In this document: positions 6,170-14,700 of the stretch, piece after piece
Position numbering within the stretch: position 1 is the stretch's first letter
Layout: the number at the start of each line of letters is the position of its first letter
IMG/VR virus record: IMGVR_UViG_3300047276_000163
Span: 1-26,560 of that record
Origin: a virus
Direction: 5' to 3' (one strand)
Length of the DNA: 26,560 nt
The notes under the pieces: generated by a model
What the model saw: only the letters and a program-made list of their open reading frames with translations
Told to the model about the DNA's origin: nothing
The model's database searches: none
Translations under genes and position numbers: made by a program

Positions 6170-6374
6170 CCTCCAACTCCAATTCTAAACTGTTAAAGAG
6201 GTTAGCAAGTGGAGAACCAAGAACAGGAATACCAGTGATATTATTCTTAGCAAGCCAATCTGTGGCTGCCTTAAGGTCTTGCGTTGTAGCAGTACCGGAC
6301 TTAATCCGACCAATCAATTCGTTGGTAACAAGACCATGAAGTTCATTAAATTGTTCTTCAGAAGCCCGTGTCAT
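6147..6374 (-). CDS. terS: Small terminase subunit (DNA maturase A, T7 gp18-like)
   Basis: This recognises concatemeric DNA and regulates the large subunit. It has 75 aa, against 89 in T7 gp18. The pattern ELIGRIKSGTATTQDLKAAT, then DWLAKNNITGIPVLGSPLANL, fits small terminases of podoviruses: a helix, the ATTQDLKAA turn, then WLxxNxI and a short C-terminal acidic helix (LELELEDVERAI). It lies downstream of the endolysin, where gp18 lies in T7, but is separated from terL by about 3.6 kb and eight genes, much farther than in T7. Confidence 0.82.
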   Translation of the reverse strand: MTRASEEQFNELHGLVTNELIGRIKSGTATTQDLKAATDWLAKNNITGIPVLGSPLANLFNSLELELEDVERAIR

Positions 6375-6376
6375 GG

Positions 6377-6562
6377 TCAGTTAGCGCGAGTAATTTGACC
6401 AGGCCAGACTTGCATTCCAGTATTTACGGAGGCACGGTGGATGGTTTTGCGAACCCAACCATTGTTACCATAAACAAAAACAGTTTCACCTGCTGCTTCT
6501 TGATAGGTGTCACCGATTGCTGGAGAAGCAGGAAATGAAGTGGGATAGGGATGAGATGCCAT
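6377..6562 (-). CDS. 61-aa protein of unknown function with a small WV/YG domain
   Basis: The product has a Pro-rich N-terminus (HPYPTSFPASPAIGDTYQ), then TVFVYGNNGWVRK and an end at QVWPGQITRAN. The pattern SPxxGDxYxE...xVxGxxGWV resembles small modules seen in phage tail proteins, but I cannot name the family. Its start shares one base with the endolysin stop (TAATG), and it stops 2 bases before terS, so it belongs to the same coupled lysis/packaging string. Confidence 0.7.
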   Translation of the reverse strand: MASHPYPTSFPASPAIGDTYQEAAGETVFVYGNNGWVRKTIHRASVNTGMQVWPGQITRAN

Positions 6563-6972
6563 TAGTCGTGATCCTTCATTAGTTTAATAAGCTTTTGAGC
6601 ATAAATAGGATCAGTAGCATAGCCTTCTTGCTTAAGCAAACGGGCACACTCTTCCCTATTTTTAGCTCGATTGACACCTTTATAACCTTTATAATCCTTA
6701 TACCATTGCATCACTAGGTAAGCAACACAATCATAAGGAGTAGCAAAGTTTTTAAAGGATGCTTTAATTGTTACTGGACCCTTACCATAGTCTTCCCAGG
6801 TAGTTTTAACGGTTCCAGTTCCTTTAATGCCGAAGAAATTGTTTTTACCAGAGACAGCAGTGCCATAAGCAGACTCAAGAGCCCATTGAGCAGCTACTAC
6901 CTCTGGAAATTTAGCACCAGCAACCTTGGCAGCTGCTTCAATTCCTTCCCAGGTATTGGGAAATGTGGTCAT
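6562..6972 (-). CDS. Glucosaminidase endolysin (FlgJ/LytG-like, 136 aa)
   Basis: It cleaves the N-acetylglucosaminyl beta-1,4 bonds of peptidoglycan to release progeny. The single domain matches the glucosaminidase family (PF01832): AAQWALESAYGTAVSGKNNFFGIKG spans residues 27-51 with the predicted catalytic Glu at 33, followed by FKNFATPYDCVAYLVMQW and the ending EGYATDPIYAQKLIKLM. There is no signal peptide, so a holin or equivalent must deliver it. T7 uses an amidase (gp3.5) instead. The start overlaps the end of the 65-aa gene by 4 bases (ATGA). Confidence 0.92.
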   Translation of the reverse strand: MTTFPNTWEGIEAAAKVAGAKFPEVVAAQWALESAYGTAVSGKNNFFGIKGTGTVKTTWEDYGKGPVTIKASFKNFATPYDCVAYLVMQWYKDYKGYKGVNRAKNREECARLLKQEGYATDPIYAQKLIKLMKDHD

Positions 6973-7166
6973 TTCAGTGCGTCTTTGATCTTTTTAAGTT
7001 GATCATCCTCTTTGCGGAAGATCTTTAGATAAGAAACAAAACCAAGAGCCAATTGAACAAGACTATTGGACTTAAGTTTGCTAACACCCACTGCTTCAGA
7101 ACCCAAAAATAGGCTCAGATAAGCAAGAGATTCGTAAGAAATTTTAATGCCAAGAAAGGTAAGCAT
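6969..7166 (-). CDS. 65-aa hydrophobic protein, unknown (holin candidate)
   Basis: The first half (ISYESLAYLSLFLGSEAVGV) is moderately hydrophobic, a second hydrophobic stretch follows (SLVQLALGFVSYLKIF), and the C-terminus is basic and charged (RKEDDQLKKIKDALK). Two weak membrane segments and a charged tail directly before the endolysin (4-base overlap) would suit a class II holin. The segments include polar residues, so a virion role is also possible. Confidence 0.72.
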   Translation of the reverse strand: MLTFLGIKISYESLAYLSLFLGSEAVGVSKLKSNSLVQLALGFVSYLKIFRKEDDQLKKIKDALK

Positions 7167-7170
7167 TGGT

Positions 7171-7281
7171 TTAACGGCCTTGACCGCGTGAAAGTTTTTT
7201 GTTACCCTTAGGAAGGCTATGTTGGCCTTGACCTTGACGGGTTTTTTTGGGTGGCCCTGGGACGTGGACCACCTTGTTCAT
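7171..7281 (-). CDS. 36-aa basic Gly/Gln-rich peptide
   Basis: The ATG at 7281 gives MNKVVHVPGPPKKTRQGQGQ, then HSLPKGNKKLSRGQGR. An AAGGTGG stretch lies about 13 bases upstream. It fits between the 61-aa gene (19-base gap) and the 65-aa gene (4-base gap) without overlap. Short peptides containing KTRQGxG and ending in RGQGR occur in cyanophage structural regions, as far as I recall. Function unknown. Confidence 0.65.
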   Translation of the reverse strand: MNKVVHVPGPPKKTRQGQGQHSLPKGNKKLSRGQGR

Positions 7282-7300
7282 TGATTTAGTTTTTCCCACC

Positions 7301-7486
7301 TTAAGTTAGTCCCAATAAGGTTTTAAGTTCGTCAACAGTCAATCCAGATGCTGCCAATTTTTCAGCAGGCGTCAGTTCAACCGGAGGTTCAGGCTGCGGG
7401 CGGGATTCGATCTCCGCAATTTCTTCGGCAGTCAGTTCGACGATTTCTTGTTCGCCGGTTTGTACGTCAACAACGATGCGGTGCAT
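7301..7486 (-). CDS. 61-aa acidic protein downstream of adhesin genes
   Basis: The sequence opens MHRIVVDVQTGEQEIVELTAEE, continues with a Pro/Glu linker (ESRPQPEPPVELTP) and ends in a short helix (EKLAASGLTVDELKTLLGL). Such small acidic proteins follow tail-fibre genes in many phages and may be assembly helpers. I cannot assign a specific family. It begins 3 bases after the 203-aa gene. Confidence 0.75.
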   Translation of the reverse strand: MHRIVVDVQTGEQEIVELTAEEIAEIESRPQPEPPVELTPAEKLAASGLTVDELKTLLGLT

Positions 7487-7489
7487 GAG

Positions 7490-8101
7490 TCAGCCCTCGT
7501 AAAGGATATTTAGTGAACCGGCGTCAAACGTGTCGGTGCCGTTGACGGTAGTGATGCGGACGCGATCTAGGGTGCCGGCAAGAGCTGGCGAATTTCCTGC
7601 GCAAGCTGTCGAAACTTGGCCAACGGATCCGGAAGAAACAGTTCCACTAGCTATCCAAGTGTTTGATCCAAGCAAAGACAGTTGTAAGAAGCCTGACCTC
7701 AAAGTTGTAGCCGCTGCTGTGTTAACTGTATCTACAACGAACCCGCTTGTTGCATATAAAAAACTATTGACAGCACTTGCGTAATTTGCAGTAGCAGCAT
7801 ATCCCGATGTAGATACGCTGCCGGAACCAATTTGAATCTGCACAACACTTGTACCATTCGTACTCACCCCGTTAAACATCACCGTCACCCGCTTCACCCA
7901 GCTCGGGATCCCGGTGAAGTCGATGCTGGTGCCGCTGGTGCTTGCTTGAGCTGTACCACTGGTAATTCCACCTCTAACAGAAGTACCAGTAATGGTGGTA
8001 GCAGAAATAGTTGGAATTGTGGTAGTGCCATCAGCATTAAGCACAACGTTGTTGCTGCCTGAGCTGGGGTTCTTGAGGTTAGTTGTTTGTAGTGTGCTCA
8101 T
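7490..8101 (-). CDS. Putative tail adhesin or fibre-tip protein (203 aa)
   Basis: The N-terminus, MSTLQTTNLKNPSSGSNNVVL, is the adaptor-like opening common to cyanophage tail proteins. The C-terminal domain (about 60-203) has GTSIDFTGIPSWVKRVTVMF, GTSVVQIQIGSGS and, at the end, LDRVRITTVNGTDTFDAGSLN. I recall this beta domain at the tips of fibres in many unrelated phages, so it is probably shared horizontally. The DNA encoding IDFTGIPSWVKRVTVMF is clearly more G/C-rich than its flanks, consistent with mosaic origin. It overlaps the preceding stop as ATGA. Confidence 0.82.
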   Translation of the reverse strand: MSTLQTTNLKNPSSGSNNVVLNADGTTTIPTISATTITGTSVRGGITSGTAQASTSGTSIDFTGIPSWVKRVTVMFNGVSTNGTSVVQIQIGSGSVSTSGYAATANYASAVNSFLYATSGFVVDTVNTAAATTLRSGFLQLSLLGSNTWIASGTVSSGSVGQVSTACAGNSPALAGTLDRVRITTVNGTDTFDAGSLNILYEG

Positions 8102-8337
8102 GGGGTCACCTCCGCAGCCAGGTAGGTGTCAAGGGCTGCAAGGTAGGGCTCCAGCCGCGCAACATCGGTGAAAACTTCGTTGGACGGTTTGGGGCGGCCG
8201 GCGTATTCAATTTCGCCTTCTGTGTCATACCATTGGATGGCGTGAATGGCTGCATCGTCAAACGACCAATCGGGCAGGTTTGCAGCGTCATTGTCACGTC
8301 GAATCCAGCGATCAGAGGGAATTACAGTAATTCTCAT
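8098..8337 (-). CDS. 79-aa tail-fibre-cassette protein (IHAIQW type)
   Basis: It begins MRITVIPSDRWIRRD, with the central motif AAIHAIQWYDTEGEIEYAG and a C-terminal helix (LEPYLAALDTYLAAE). IHAIQWxxxxGEIEY proteins lie beside fibre genes in many phages and may be fibre chaperones or virion parts. It has ATGA overlaps at both ends, with the 100-aa gene and the 203-aa gene, so the three are translated as a coupled set. Confidence 0.82.
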   Translation of the reverse strand: MRITVIPSDRWIRRDNDAANLPDWSFDDAAIHAIQWYDTEGEIEYAGRPKPSNEVFTDVARLEPYLAALDTYLAAEVTP

Positions 8338-8636
8338 AATTGTGATTCCAAAAGTATTTGGTTATTATTGTGGGATGCTGCTAACAATACCTGCTGACTC
8401 ATTTTTTGAGCTTTAACCATTTCATTGCGAAATGATTCGACAGCAGCTCCAGTCTGACGTTGCTGCCCACTATTTTCAATCATTAGCATTGGTAACCAGG
8501 TTATGGCGCAACCCCATTCATCCACCTCCTCGCCGCTGTTTGGGTTGACACCACGAACTTGAGTGAACCACGAGCAATCCAGGCCTTTACAGTCAGCTTT
8601 AATCAAAGGGCAAAATGTTCCGGGTTTAATTTTCAT
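8334..8636 (-). CDS. 100-aa four-cysteine conserved phage protein, possible metal binder
   Basis: The ATG at 8636 is preceded by AAGGA at six bases, one of the better ribosome sites here. An in-frame TTG at 8642 overlaps the previous gene and is less likely. Cysteines lie at 9, 16, 21 and 43 (FCPLIKADCKGLDCSW, then DEWGC), a spacing suited to a zinc or Fe-S site. The second half, LPMLMIENSGQQRQTGAAVE and then a helix, is typical of a family I recall beside tail-fibre genes in diverse phages. Function unknown. Confidence 0.82.
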   Translation of the reverse strand: MKIKPGTFCPLIKADCKGLDCSWFTQVRGVNPNSGEEVDEWGCAITWLPMLMIENSGQQRQTGAAVESFRNEMVKAQKMSQQVLLAASHNNNQILLESQL

Positions 8637-8638
8637 GA

Positions 8639-9130
8639 TCAATCCTTCGTTGCGATGATCACGTCAACGTACTGGACGGCAAAGTCCATAGCCGTACCCG
8701 TAAAGCTGTGATCGTGCGAGCCGCCTCCGCCGGTTGCTGATGAAGTGATTGTTCCAGAACCTGCGTTACTAGCTCCGGCAGCTGACAACTGTTTATTGAG
8801 GGCAAGGCCGACAGTGTGAGTATGACTAGGGATTTGGCTTTCGGTTAGCGTTGTTGCGCCAACAGTTCCAGTAGGCGTTCTGCTTGCAAATACACTTGTA
8901 AATGCTGTAGAACCGCCTGATCCAGCTGCTCCACTAACTACTCGTAGTGTTTTGTCATTATGAGTGGTGCTTTTAGTCCACCCAGTAGGAGCAGCAGTTT
9001 GCTGAAATAGCAAAGCAGTACCAGCTGGAAATCCTAAATCTCCTGGAATGCGATAAGTTAAATTGCTTGCTACTGCTGGAGCATCAATTTCAATATAACC
9101 AGATGTAGATCCGTTAATTCTTAATGGCAT
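8639..9130 (-). CDS. Tail-collar-like short fibre / adhesin protein (163 aa)
   Basis: The N-terminus (INGSTSGYIEIDAPAVASN) is an attachment module common in cyanophage tail proteins. It is followed by FPAGTALLFQQTAAPTGWTK, the start of a phage tail-collar domain. LTESQIPSHTHTV and later GSHDHSFTG provide the paired His-x-His motifs that chelate metal in the T4 gp12 family of short fibres. The end (MDFAVQYVDVIIATKD) is the typical collar-domain close. It probably binds the host surface as a trimer. Confidence 0.87.
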   Translation of the reverse strand: MPLRINGSTSGYIEIDAPAVASNLTYRIPGDLGFPAGTALLFQQTAAPTGWTKSTTHNDKTLRVVSGAAGSGGSTAFTSVFASRTPTGTVGATTLTESQIPSHTHTVGLALNKQLSAAGASNAGSGTITSSATGGGGSHDHSFTGTAMDFAVQYVDVIIATKD

Positions 9131-9135
9131 GGTAA

Positions 9136-9831
9136 TTATCGGAAAATAGTTACGGAGATATTTGTAGAATCAGCATTTGCTCCAGTATTGCCACTTTCGT
9201 ATAAATAAAATTCATAGGATGCAGCCGTTCTAATTGCATCCACACCATTAAGAGTAATGCTAGTATTAGCTGAACTTACACCGCCATTAATAATTGCTGC
9301 GTAATTAGCATCTGCTGCTGCTGTGGTGAAATTAATTGTATAATCACCAGTTATATTTTTAACAACGCTATTTACGTTGTAACTAGCACGAATTGTGCAT
9401 ACCCGAAAAGTAATAGCAACAGCATTCAGCGCAGTTGTGGCAACTGTTGTAATAGTAAATGTGGTAGCCGTTAGTACGGTAACTGAATAGGCTCCAGCTG
9501 CAACACCCGATAATGCGTAAACACTGTTGCCAGTACTTAGGCCATGCGCGTTTGTTGTTGTAACTGTTGCGGTAGTGCTGCCAGCAGTCCGTGTAACAGT
9601 AGACGCACCACCAGCAAATGTACCTAAAACACTACCATTAAATTGAACCCAGGCTTTAGCAAGTCCAGACTGCTCACTAGAACCTAGTTTTGCCGTAGTA
9701 ATAGCGCCATTCAAGACTTTGCTAGTAGATACAGCATCTGTTGCAAGATCTGCATTAGTAATAGAAAGGTCGGGAAGACCACCAGCAACAAGGCCAGTGA
9801 TATTCCCATTACCATCAATAGTAATAGCCAT
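9136..9831 (-). CDS. Tail-fibre-associated receptor-binding protein (231 aa)
   Basis: I use the ATG at 9831 (MAITIDGNGNITGL), three bases after the fibre stop; the earlier TTG at 9849 lies inside the fibre gene. Residues 1-55 are an adaptor region with pseudo-repeats (ITNADLATDAV, LNGAITTAKLG). The main beta domain begins AKAWVQFNG (59-67) and continues CTIRASYNVNSVVKNITGDY (145-164), a pattern frequent in fibre tips. Between the halves is a separate segment with NAHGLSTGNSVYALSGV, apparently a nested domain. Confidence 0.82.
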   Translation of the reverse strand: MAITIDGNGNITGLVAGGLPDLSITNADLATDAVSTSKVLNGAITTAKLGSSEQSGLAKAWVQFNGSVLGTFAGGASTVTRTAGSTTATVTTTNAHGLSTGNSVYALSGVAAGAYSVTVLTATTFTITTVATTALNAVAITFRVCTIRASYNVNSVVKNITGDYTINFTTAAADANYAAIINGGVSSANTSITLNGVDAIRTAASYEFYLYESGNTGANADSTNISVTIFR

Positions 9832-9833
9832 AA

Positions 9834-11789
9834 TTAAACAATACTCCAATAAGAACCGGAAGGAACCGTAACTGTGATACCAGAGTTAACTGTTACTGGA
9901 CCTGCAGTCATGGCATTTTTGCCAGCCGTAATGGAGTAACTTCCAGTTACAGTCTGATCATTTTCATAGAAAATCTGGTTAGTACCAGACCCAAGAGCAC
10001 CACCAGCAAGACCCCAAGATAGTTGACCAGCACCGTTACTCTTCAGGGCATAACCAGACACAGCTGCATCAGTGGCAGGAAGCGTCCAGGTGACGTTTGA
10101 GGTAACAGTAGCAGGAGCTTGAAATGCCAACCAATTGCTACTATCAGCATCAGCAAACCGCAAGTCCGACTGTGCATTAAGGGTAATGTCCCCAGTCATA
10201 GTACCGCCAGCCTTTGGCAGGGCAGCGTTAGCAGTAGTTTGTGCGGAAGCTGCATTAGTTACAGCAGTATTAGCAGTACTTTGAGCTGCTACGGCTGCAT
10301 CATTAGCTAATTTAACCGAAGCAGGAGTTGCAGCAGTTGTAGTAGAAGTACTCGAAACACTATCAGTTAGTTGAGTAATTCCGTAAACAGAAGTACTTGC
10401 TTTAGTTTGACTAGTATCAAAGACAATAACACCCGTCATCGTGCCACCTGCTTTAGGCAGAGCAGCATTAGCCGTTGTATTAGCCGTATTAGCTGTGCTT
10501 TGTGCAGCAACCGCAGCATCATTAGCCACCTTAACTGAAGCAGGAGTAGCCGCAGTTGTTACTGATGTGCTGCTAACACTATCCGTAAGCTGAACAATAT
10601 TTGCAGCACTAGTAGTTGCGGTAGGTTGCGCACCAGCAAATGTTAGTGCGCCAGTAAGTGTACCGCCAGTCTTAGCAAGATACCGATTCTCTGGATCATT
10701 AGCAGCATAATCAGACCAAACCCAAGAACTGGTACTCGTTGAATACCGAATCCTTACATAAAGAGCTGAACTACCAACAAAACCAGCTGGAATGCCAGAT
10801 AATGGAGTAAAGGATTGAATACCAGTACTATCAAGAACCTGGATACCTTGGTTATTGGTAAGACCAGTAGTAGGAATATTAGCAACAGCTGCTACAACAA
10901 CATAAAGTGAAGCAGCAGAGATAGCAGCAATAGCATTAGCAGCATCAGCTGAAGCAGCATTTGCAGTTGTTACAGCATTGCTAGCATTGGTTGATGCGGT
11001 GTTGGCTGTAACAGTCGCAGCATTAGCTGTAGTAACAGCATTGTTAGCCGTTGTAACAGCTGTACTAGCGTTTGTAGATGCCGTATTGGCAGTACTTACA
11101 GCATTGCTGGCATTTGTAGAGGCAGTATTAGCCGTACTGACAGCCGCAGAAGCATTACTAGCAGCAGTGTTAGCAGTACTTACAGCAGACGCAGCTGAAC
11201 TGGAAGCAGCATTGGCCGTACTAATGGCTGTGTTTGCTGTGCTAAGAGCCGTATTGGCAGTACTGGTCGCGCTATTAGCCGTGTTTACAGCGGAGTTAGC
11301 CGTAGTAACTGCATTACTAGCAGTAGTTGAGGCTGCATTGGCTGTGCTGACAGCAGCAGAAGCATTAGATGAAGCGGTGTTAGCTGTGGTTACAGCAGCC
11401 GTTGAATTACTTAAAGCAGTGTTTGCGGTTGTAGTAGCTGAACTAGCAGCTGTCGTAGCATCATTTGCCGTATTAGCAGTTTCCTGAGCAATATAAAGAA
11501 CTTGATCAAAATCTAGATTAAGATCAGATGCCTTAATTGAAGATCCAGGGAAAAATGTTGCTTGAAGATCTGCATCATCCGTAGAACGCTTCAGAACAAC
11601 AGTGGCTCCATTAGCAGGAGCCGTTACAAATTCAATGGTAGTAGCGTTGGCAAAAATGTATTGAGTTGTAATGGTCTGAAGAGTGCCATTAAGATAGACA
11701 TCTACATCAGTTGTTTCTATATATGGAAAAGTAATGGAGAACAGTTTATTAGTACCGTTCCCCGTGTATGTATTTTTAGTTGTTGCCAT
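9834..11789 (-). CDS. Tail fibre protein (T7 gp17-like N-terminus, 651 aa)
   Basis: Residues 1-100 (YTGNGTNKLFSITFPYIETT to NLDFDQVLYIAQE) are the T7 gp17 N-terminal domain that anchors the fibre on the tail. Residues 102-290 are a long Ala/Thr/Ser/Asn heptad-repeat shaft predicted to be a trimeric coiled coil. Residues 372-533 hold two tandem modules with LTDSVSSTS and GGTMTG or GGTLTG motifs. The end (PVTVNSGITVTVPSGSYWSIV, 631-651) is typical of cyanophage structural proteins. Only the N-terminus resembles T7, so host specificity lies elsewhere, perhaps in the downstream adhesins. Confidence 0.95.
   Translation of the reverse strand: MATTKNTYTGNGTNKLFSITFPYIETTDVDVYLNGTLQTITTQYIFANATTIEFVTAPANGATVVLKRSTDDADLQATFFPGSSIKASDLNLDFDQVLYIAQETANTANDATTAASSATTTANTALSNSTAAVTTANTASSNASAAVSTANAASTTASNAVTTANSAVNTANSATSTANTALSTANTAISTANAASSSAASAVSTANTAASNASAAVSTANTASTNASNAVSTANTASTNASTAVTTANNAVTTANAATVTANTASTNASNAVTTANAASADAANAIAAISAASLYVVVAAVANIPTTGLTNNQGIQVLDSTGIQSFTPLSGIPAGFVGSSALYVRIRYSTSTSSWVWSDYAANDPENRYLAKTGGTLTGALTFAGAQPTATTSAANIVQLTDSVSSTSVTTAATPASVKVANDAAVAAQSTANTANTTANAALPKAGGTMTGVIVFDTSQTKASTSVYGITQLTDSVSSTSTTTAATPASVKLANDAAVAAQSTANTAVTNAASAQTTANAALPKAGGTMTGDITLNAQSDLRFADADSSNWLAFQAPATVTSNVTWTLPATDAAVSGYALKSNGAGQLSWGLAGGALGSGTNQIFYENDQTVTGSYSITAGKNAMTAGPVTVNSGITVTVPSGSYWSIV
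10191..10676 (-). repeat. Two tandem modules in the fibre gene
   Basis: Residues 372-444 and 445-533 each contain GGT(L/M)TG, a variable strand, QLTDSVSSTS, TTAATPASVK and ANDAAVAAQSTANTA in the same order. They are a duplication of about 75-80 residues. The DNA copies differ at many synonymous positions, so the duplication is not recent. Confidence 0.75.
10920..11486 (-). repeat. Heptad-repeat shaft of the tail fibre (21-bp period)
   Basis: About 27 heptads of the kind STANTAS-TNASNAV occupy residues 102-290. The 7-residue period corresponds to 21 bases of DNA built from GCN, ACN and AAY codons. Copies differ at synonymous positions. It is a predicted stalk, and its length could change by recombination between repeats. 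Confidence 0.85.
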
Positions 11790-14700
11790 TACTTGGGATT
11801 ACCAAAGTTAATAATTTCATCGTAAACCTGACGGCTTCCGGTGGTGTCAGTCGTGCCAAACTCACGCGGTTGATTCAAATTATAATTACCTTGCTCAAGT
11901 TGATACTTGGCTTTACGAATATCTTGACTGGCTTGACCATAGCCTAGTTCTTTATTCAGTTCAAGTTGAGCAAAGGCGCGTTGCTTAGCAGAATCCCAGA
12001 TTTGCTGAACAGCATCAGCTGATCGTGGACGGCTTTGAACAACATCACTCATCCCACCAAGATTGCGGTTCTTCCAGTTATCAAGATCCTCCTTAACCCA
12101 CGAAAGCTTACGCAGATCATCAAGTTCCTTACGAAGACCATTCTTGAACATAGCTTCACGGATAAACGCCTTTTGTTCAGCATTAAGCGGTTGTCCATTA
12201 GGAGCTTTTTCAAGAGTATCCTTCCACGCAAACTCAATATCCATAAGAAACTTAGCCACTGGATCTTTATTTTCAGGGCTGATTTCAAAGGGAATATTAG
12301 CATTCCACATTGAGTTAAGCAAATCTGCTCCAACATTTCCCCTACTTCCAATTGGTTTACCCGTAAGAACATCAATTTGAATAGGACGTGTCAGTGCATA
12401 ACCTGGAATCGCATTCATCAAGGTACGCTCATATTCATTGCTAAATTCCCTCATGTATGGATTCATGGAATTAGCAAGAGCACGACGTGCGCCAGCAAGA
12501 GGAAGGTTATTATTAACCGCACTCAGAAGGCCACGCATTGCTGTTTTTTCTGTCCAATTTTCTGGAGTAAGAAATTCACCAAGAGCTTGAAGACCTGAGA
12601 AATAAGATTTTTCAGTAAAGCTAGCAGCAAGGGCCAGAATAAGAGTACCGGTCAAACGTTCAGCTGCATCAACCGCACCAAGTTTAGTTAGTTGTGCAAT
12701 ATCAGCAGTAGCCGCAATAATATTAGAAAGAGGTTCTAATGTGTTATATGAAATATATTGACCATTAATATTTACAGAACGTGCTTTGATGCCCAACAGT
12801 TTCCAACGTTGACGTTCTTTTGGATCCAAAGGATAGTTACCAGTTACCATCCCGGACATTGCCAATGGAGTAACAGCAGCAACAGTAATAGCGCCAACTG
12901 CTTGCCTACCTTCATATTCAGCAATCCGCAGTGGATCTTCTGAAGCCATAGCATCTTGGTATTGTTTAGAGAACCTATTCGTAAGAGGAAGTTGCTCTAA
13001 TTGATACGCAAAGATGTTAGCTGGAGTACGAATAAAGGGAACAATTTGTTTGCCAAGTGGACCAAGATATGGAAGCGTTTCCATGGTCCTAGACAAATTA
13101 TTAAATCCTTCACCTGGATCATTTTGGAAGGTAGCAATATCAGCGTATTGCTGAAGACCTTTCTCTTTGATCACTCCAGTTTGTGGATCAATATATTGAG
13201 AATATTCATCCGTATATTTCTTCAGATAATCAGCAACATCAGTAGGAGTTTTAGCTTCTGTCATGGCTTTATAAGTAGCCATTTCAGCAATGCGTTGACG
13301 GGCAAATACGTTTTTAAACGCATCGTCCATACTCATCAACATCTTGGATGGATAACTTGTCCACTCAGCAAAACGATACTGAGCTTTAAGGAATCCAACA
13401 GCTAATTTTTCTCCTTGTGTTTGTGCTGTTTTTTCCATAGCATCCAGCATAGCAAGAGACTCACTATCCTGAAGAATCCGATACGGAGAAGCTTGAGCAG
13501 GCACCCCTGTTTTCCAAGTACGAGCAGCAACCCTAAATGCTTCTGATGTGCTCTGACCAATAGCACTCCAACCCGCAAAGGCTGCTTTAACAACAGCAGG
13601 GTCGCCTTTCCATTGACCAGCAATAGCCATGCTTAAAGGGGCTTCCACCATCCTATAAACGTTTGATCCGTTACGGATGAGCGTCTTAGTACCAGAAAGG
13701 ATACTGTTATAGAAGTTTGATGTTTGCGTTTTAACAAACATCCGCATTGCTGTTGCAGCAAAGTTTACAGTCTTGGAAGGATCTCCACCAGCAAGAACCA
13801 TAGCGCGAATCAATGCTCTCATCTTATCAACGGCTTCTGGATCTCCACGACGATAAGCTTCCTTAACATCAGTAGCCCATTTACGAAGACGACGAGTAGT
13901 AATAGCATCATCCACTTCAAATTCACGGGCAGTCATTTCTGCTTCGCCCGCAAACGTGTTCTTAGTAAGGCTCAAACGCAGACTACTAAGACCACCACCA
14001 TATTCTTGAGTACCAGTCTTATACATCTCCAACACACCCACAAGCCGATCAACTGACCGATCAAAGGTGTTGGCACCATAAAGTTGCTTAACATCAGCAT
14101 CTTCAGCTTCTTTAGCAAGAAGATAAAGATCACTAGAAAGATCAGCAACAATAGCTTTAGCAGCAATCAATGTTTCATTACTAGCAAACTCATAACCTGT
14201 TTTGCTTGAACGATAAACATCTCCTGTTTCCCTAAGTACTCGTTGAATTAGCTGTTCTTGTCCTTCATCAATAACTTGATCATCATAAGATTTAATAGCA
14301 TTCTGAAAATCAGAGTAGATACGAGCAGCGTTTGTAAGAACCTGATCTACTGTCTTTCCAGACCGCCTTGCAATCTCAGCGACATCAACATCCTTTTCAT
14401 ACTTTTTAAGCATATCTTCAGCACCAGTATTTTTAATACCAATGCTACGGATTGCTGGATCGGTCAAAGTACGTCCTGCTGATCCTTGAATACCAATCTT
14501 ACCAACACCGGGAAAGCCATCTTCAAGATTAACTTGATTAGCGGCTACATCATTAATGGAATCTGTTTTAACAGCACCAGTTGTTTCCCAGTATTTATAT
14601 TGGACGTTTGGATCAGCCGCTTCATCAATGGTGTTATTGAGTTCCTGCTGCCTTCCCTGAATGTCAGTAAGTTGACGGTTCAGTTCTTTGAATTGATCAT

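Noticed and set aside
10978-11487. 169-aa plus-strand frame rich in Ala, Val and Leu
   Set aside because: It is the antisense of the fibre heptad repeat, where GCN/ACN codons read backwards give a repetitive hydrophobic pattern. It has no independent support.
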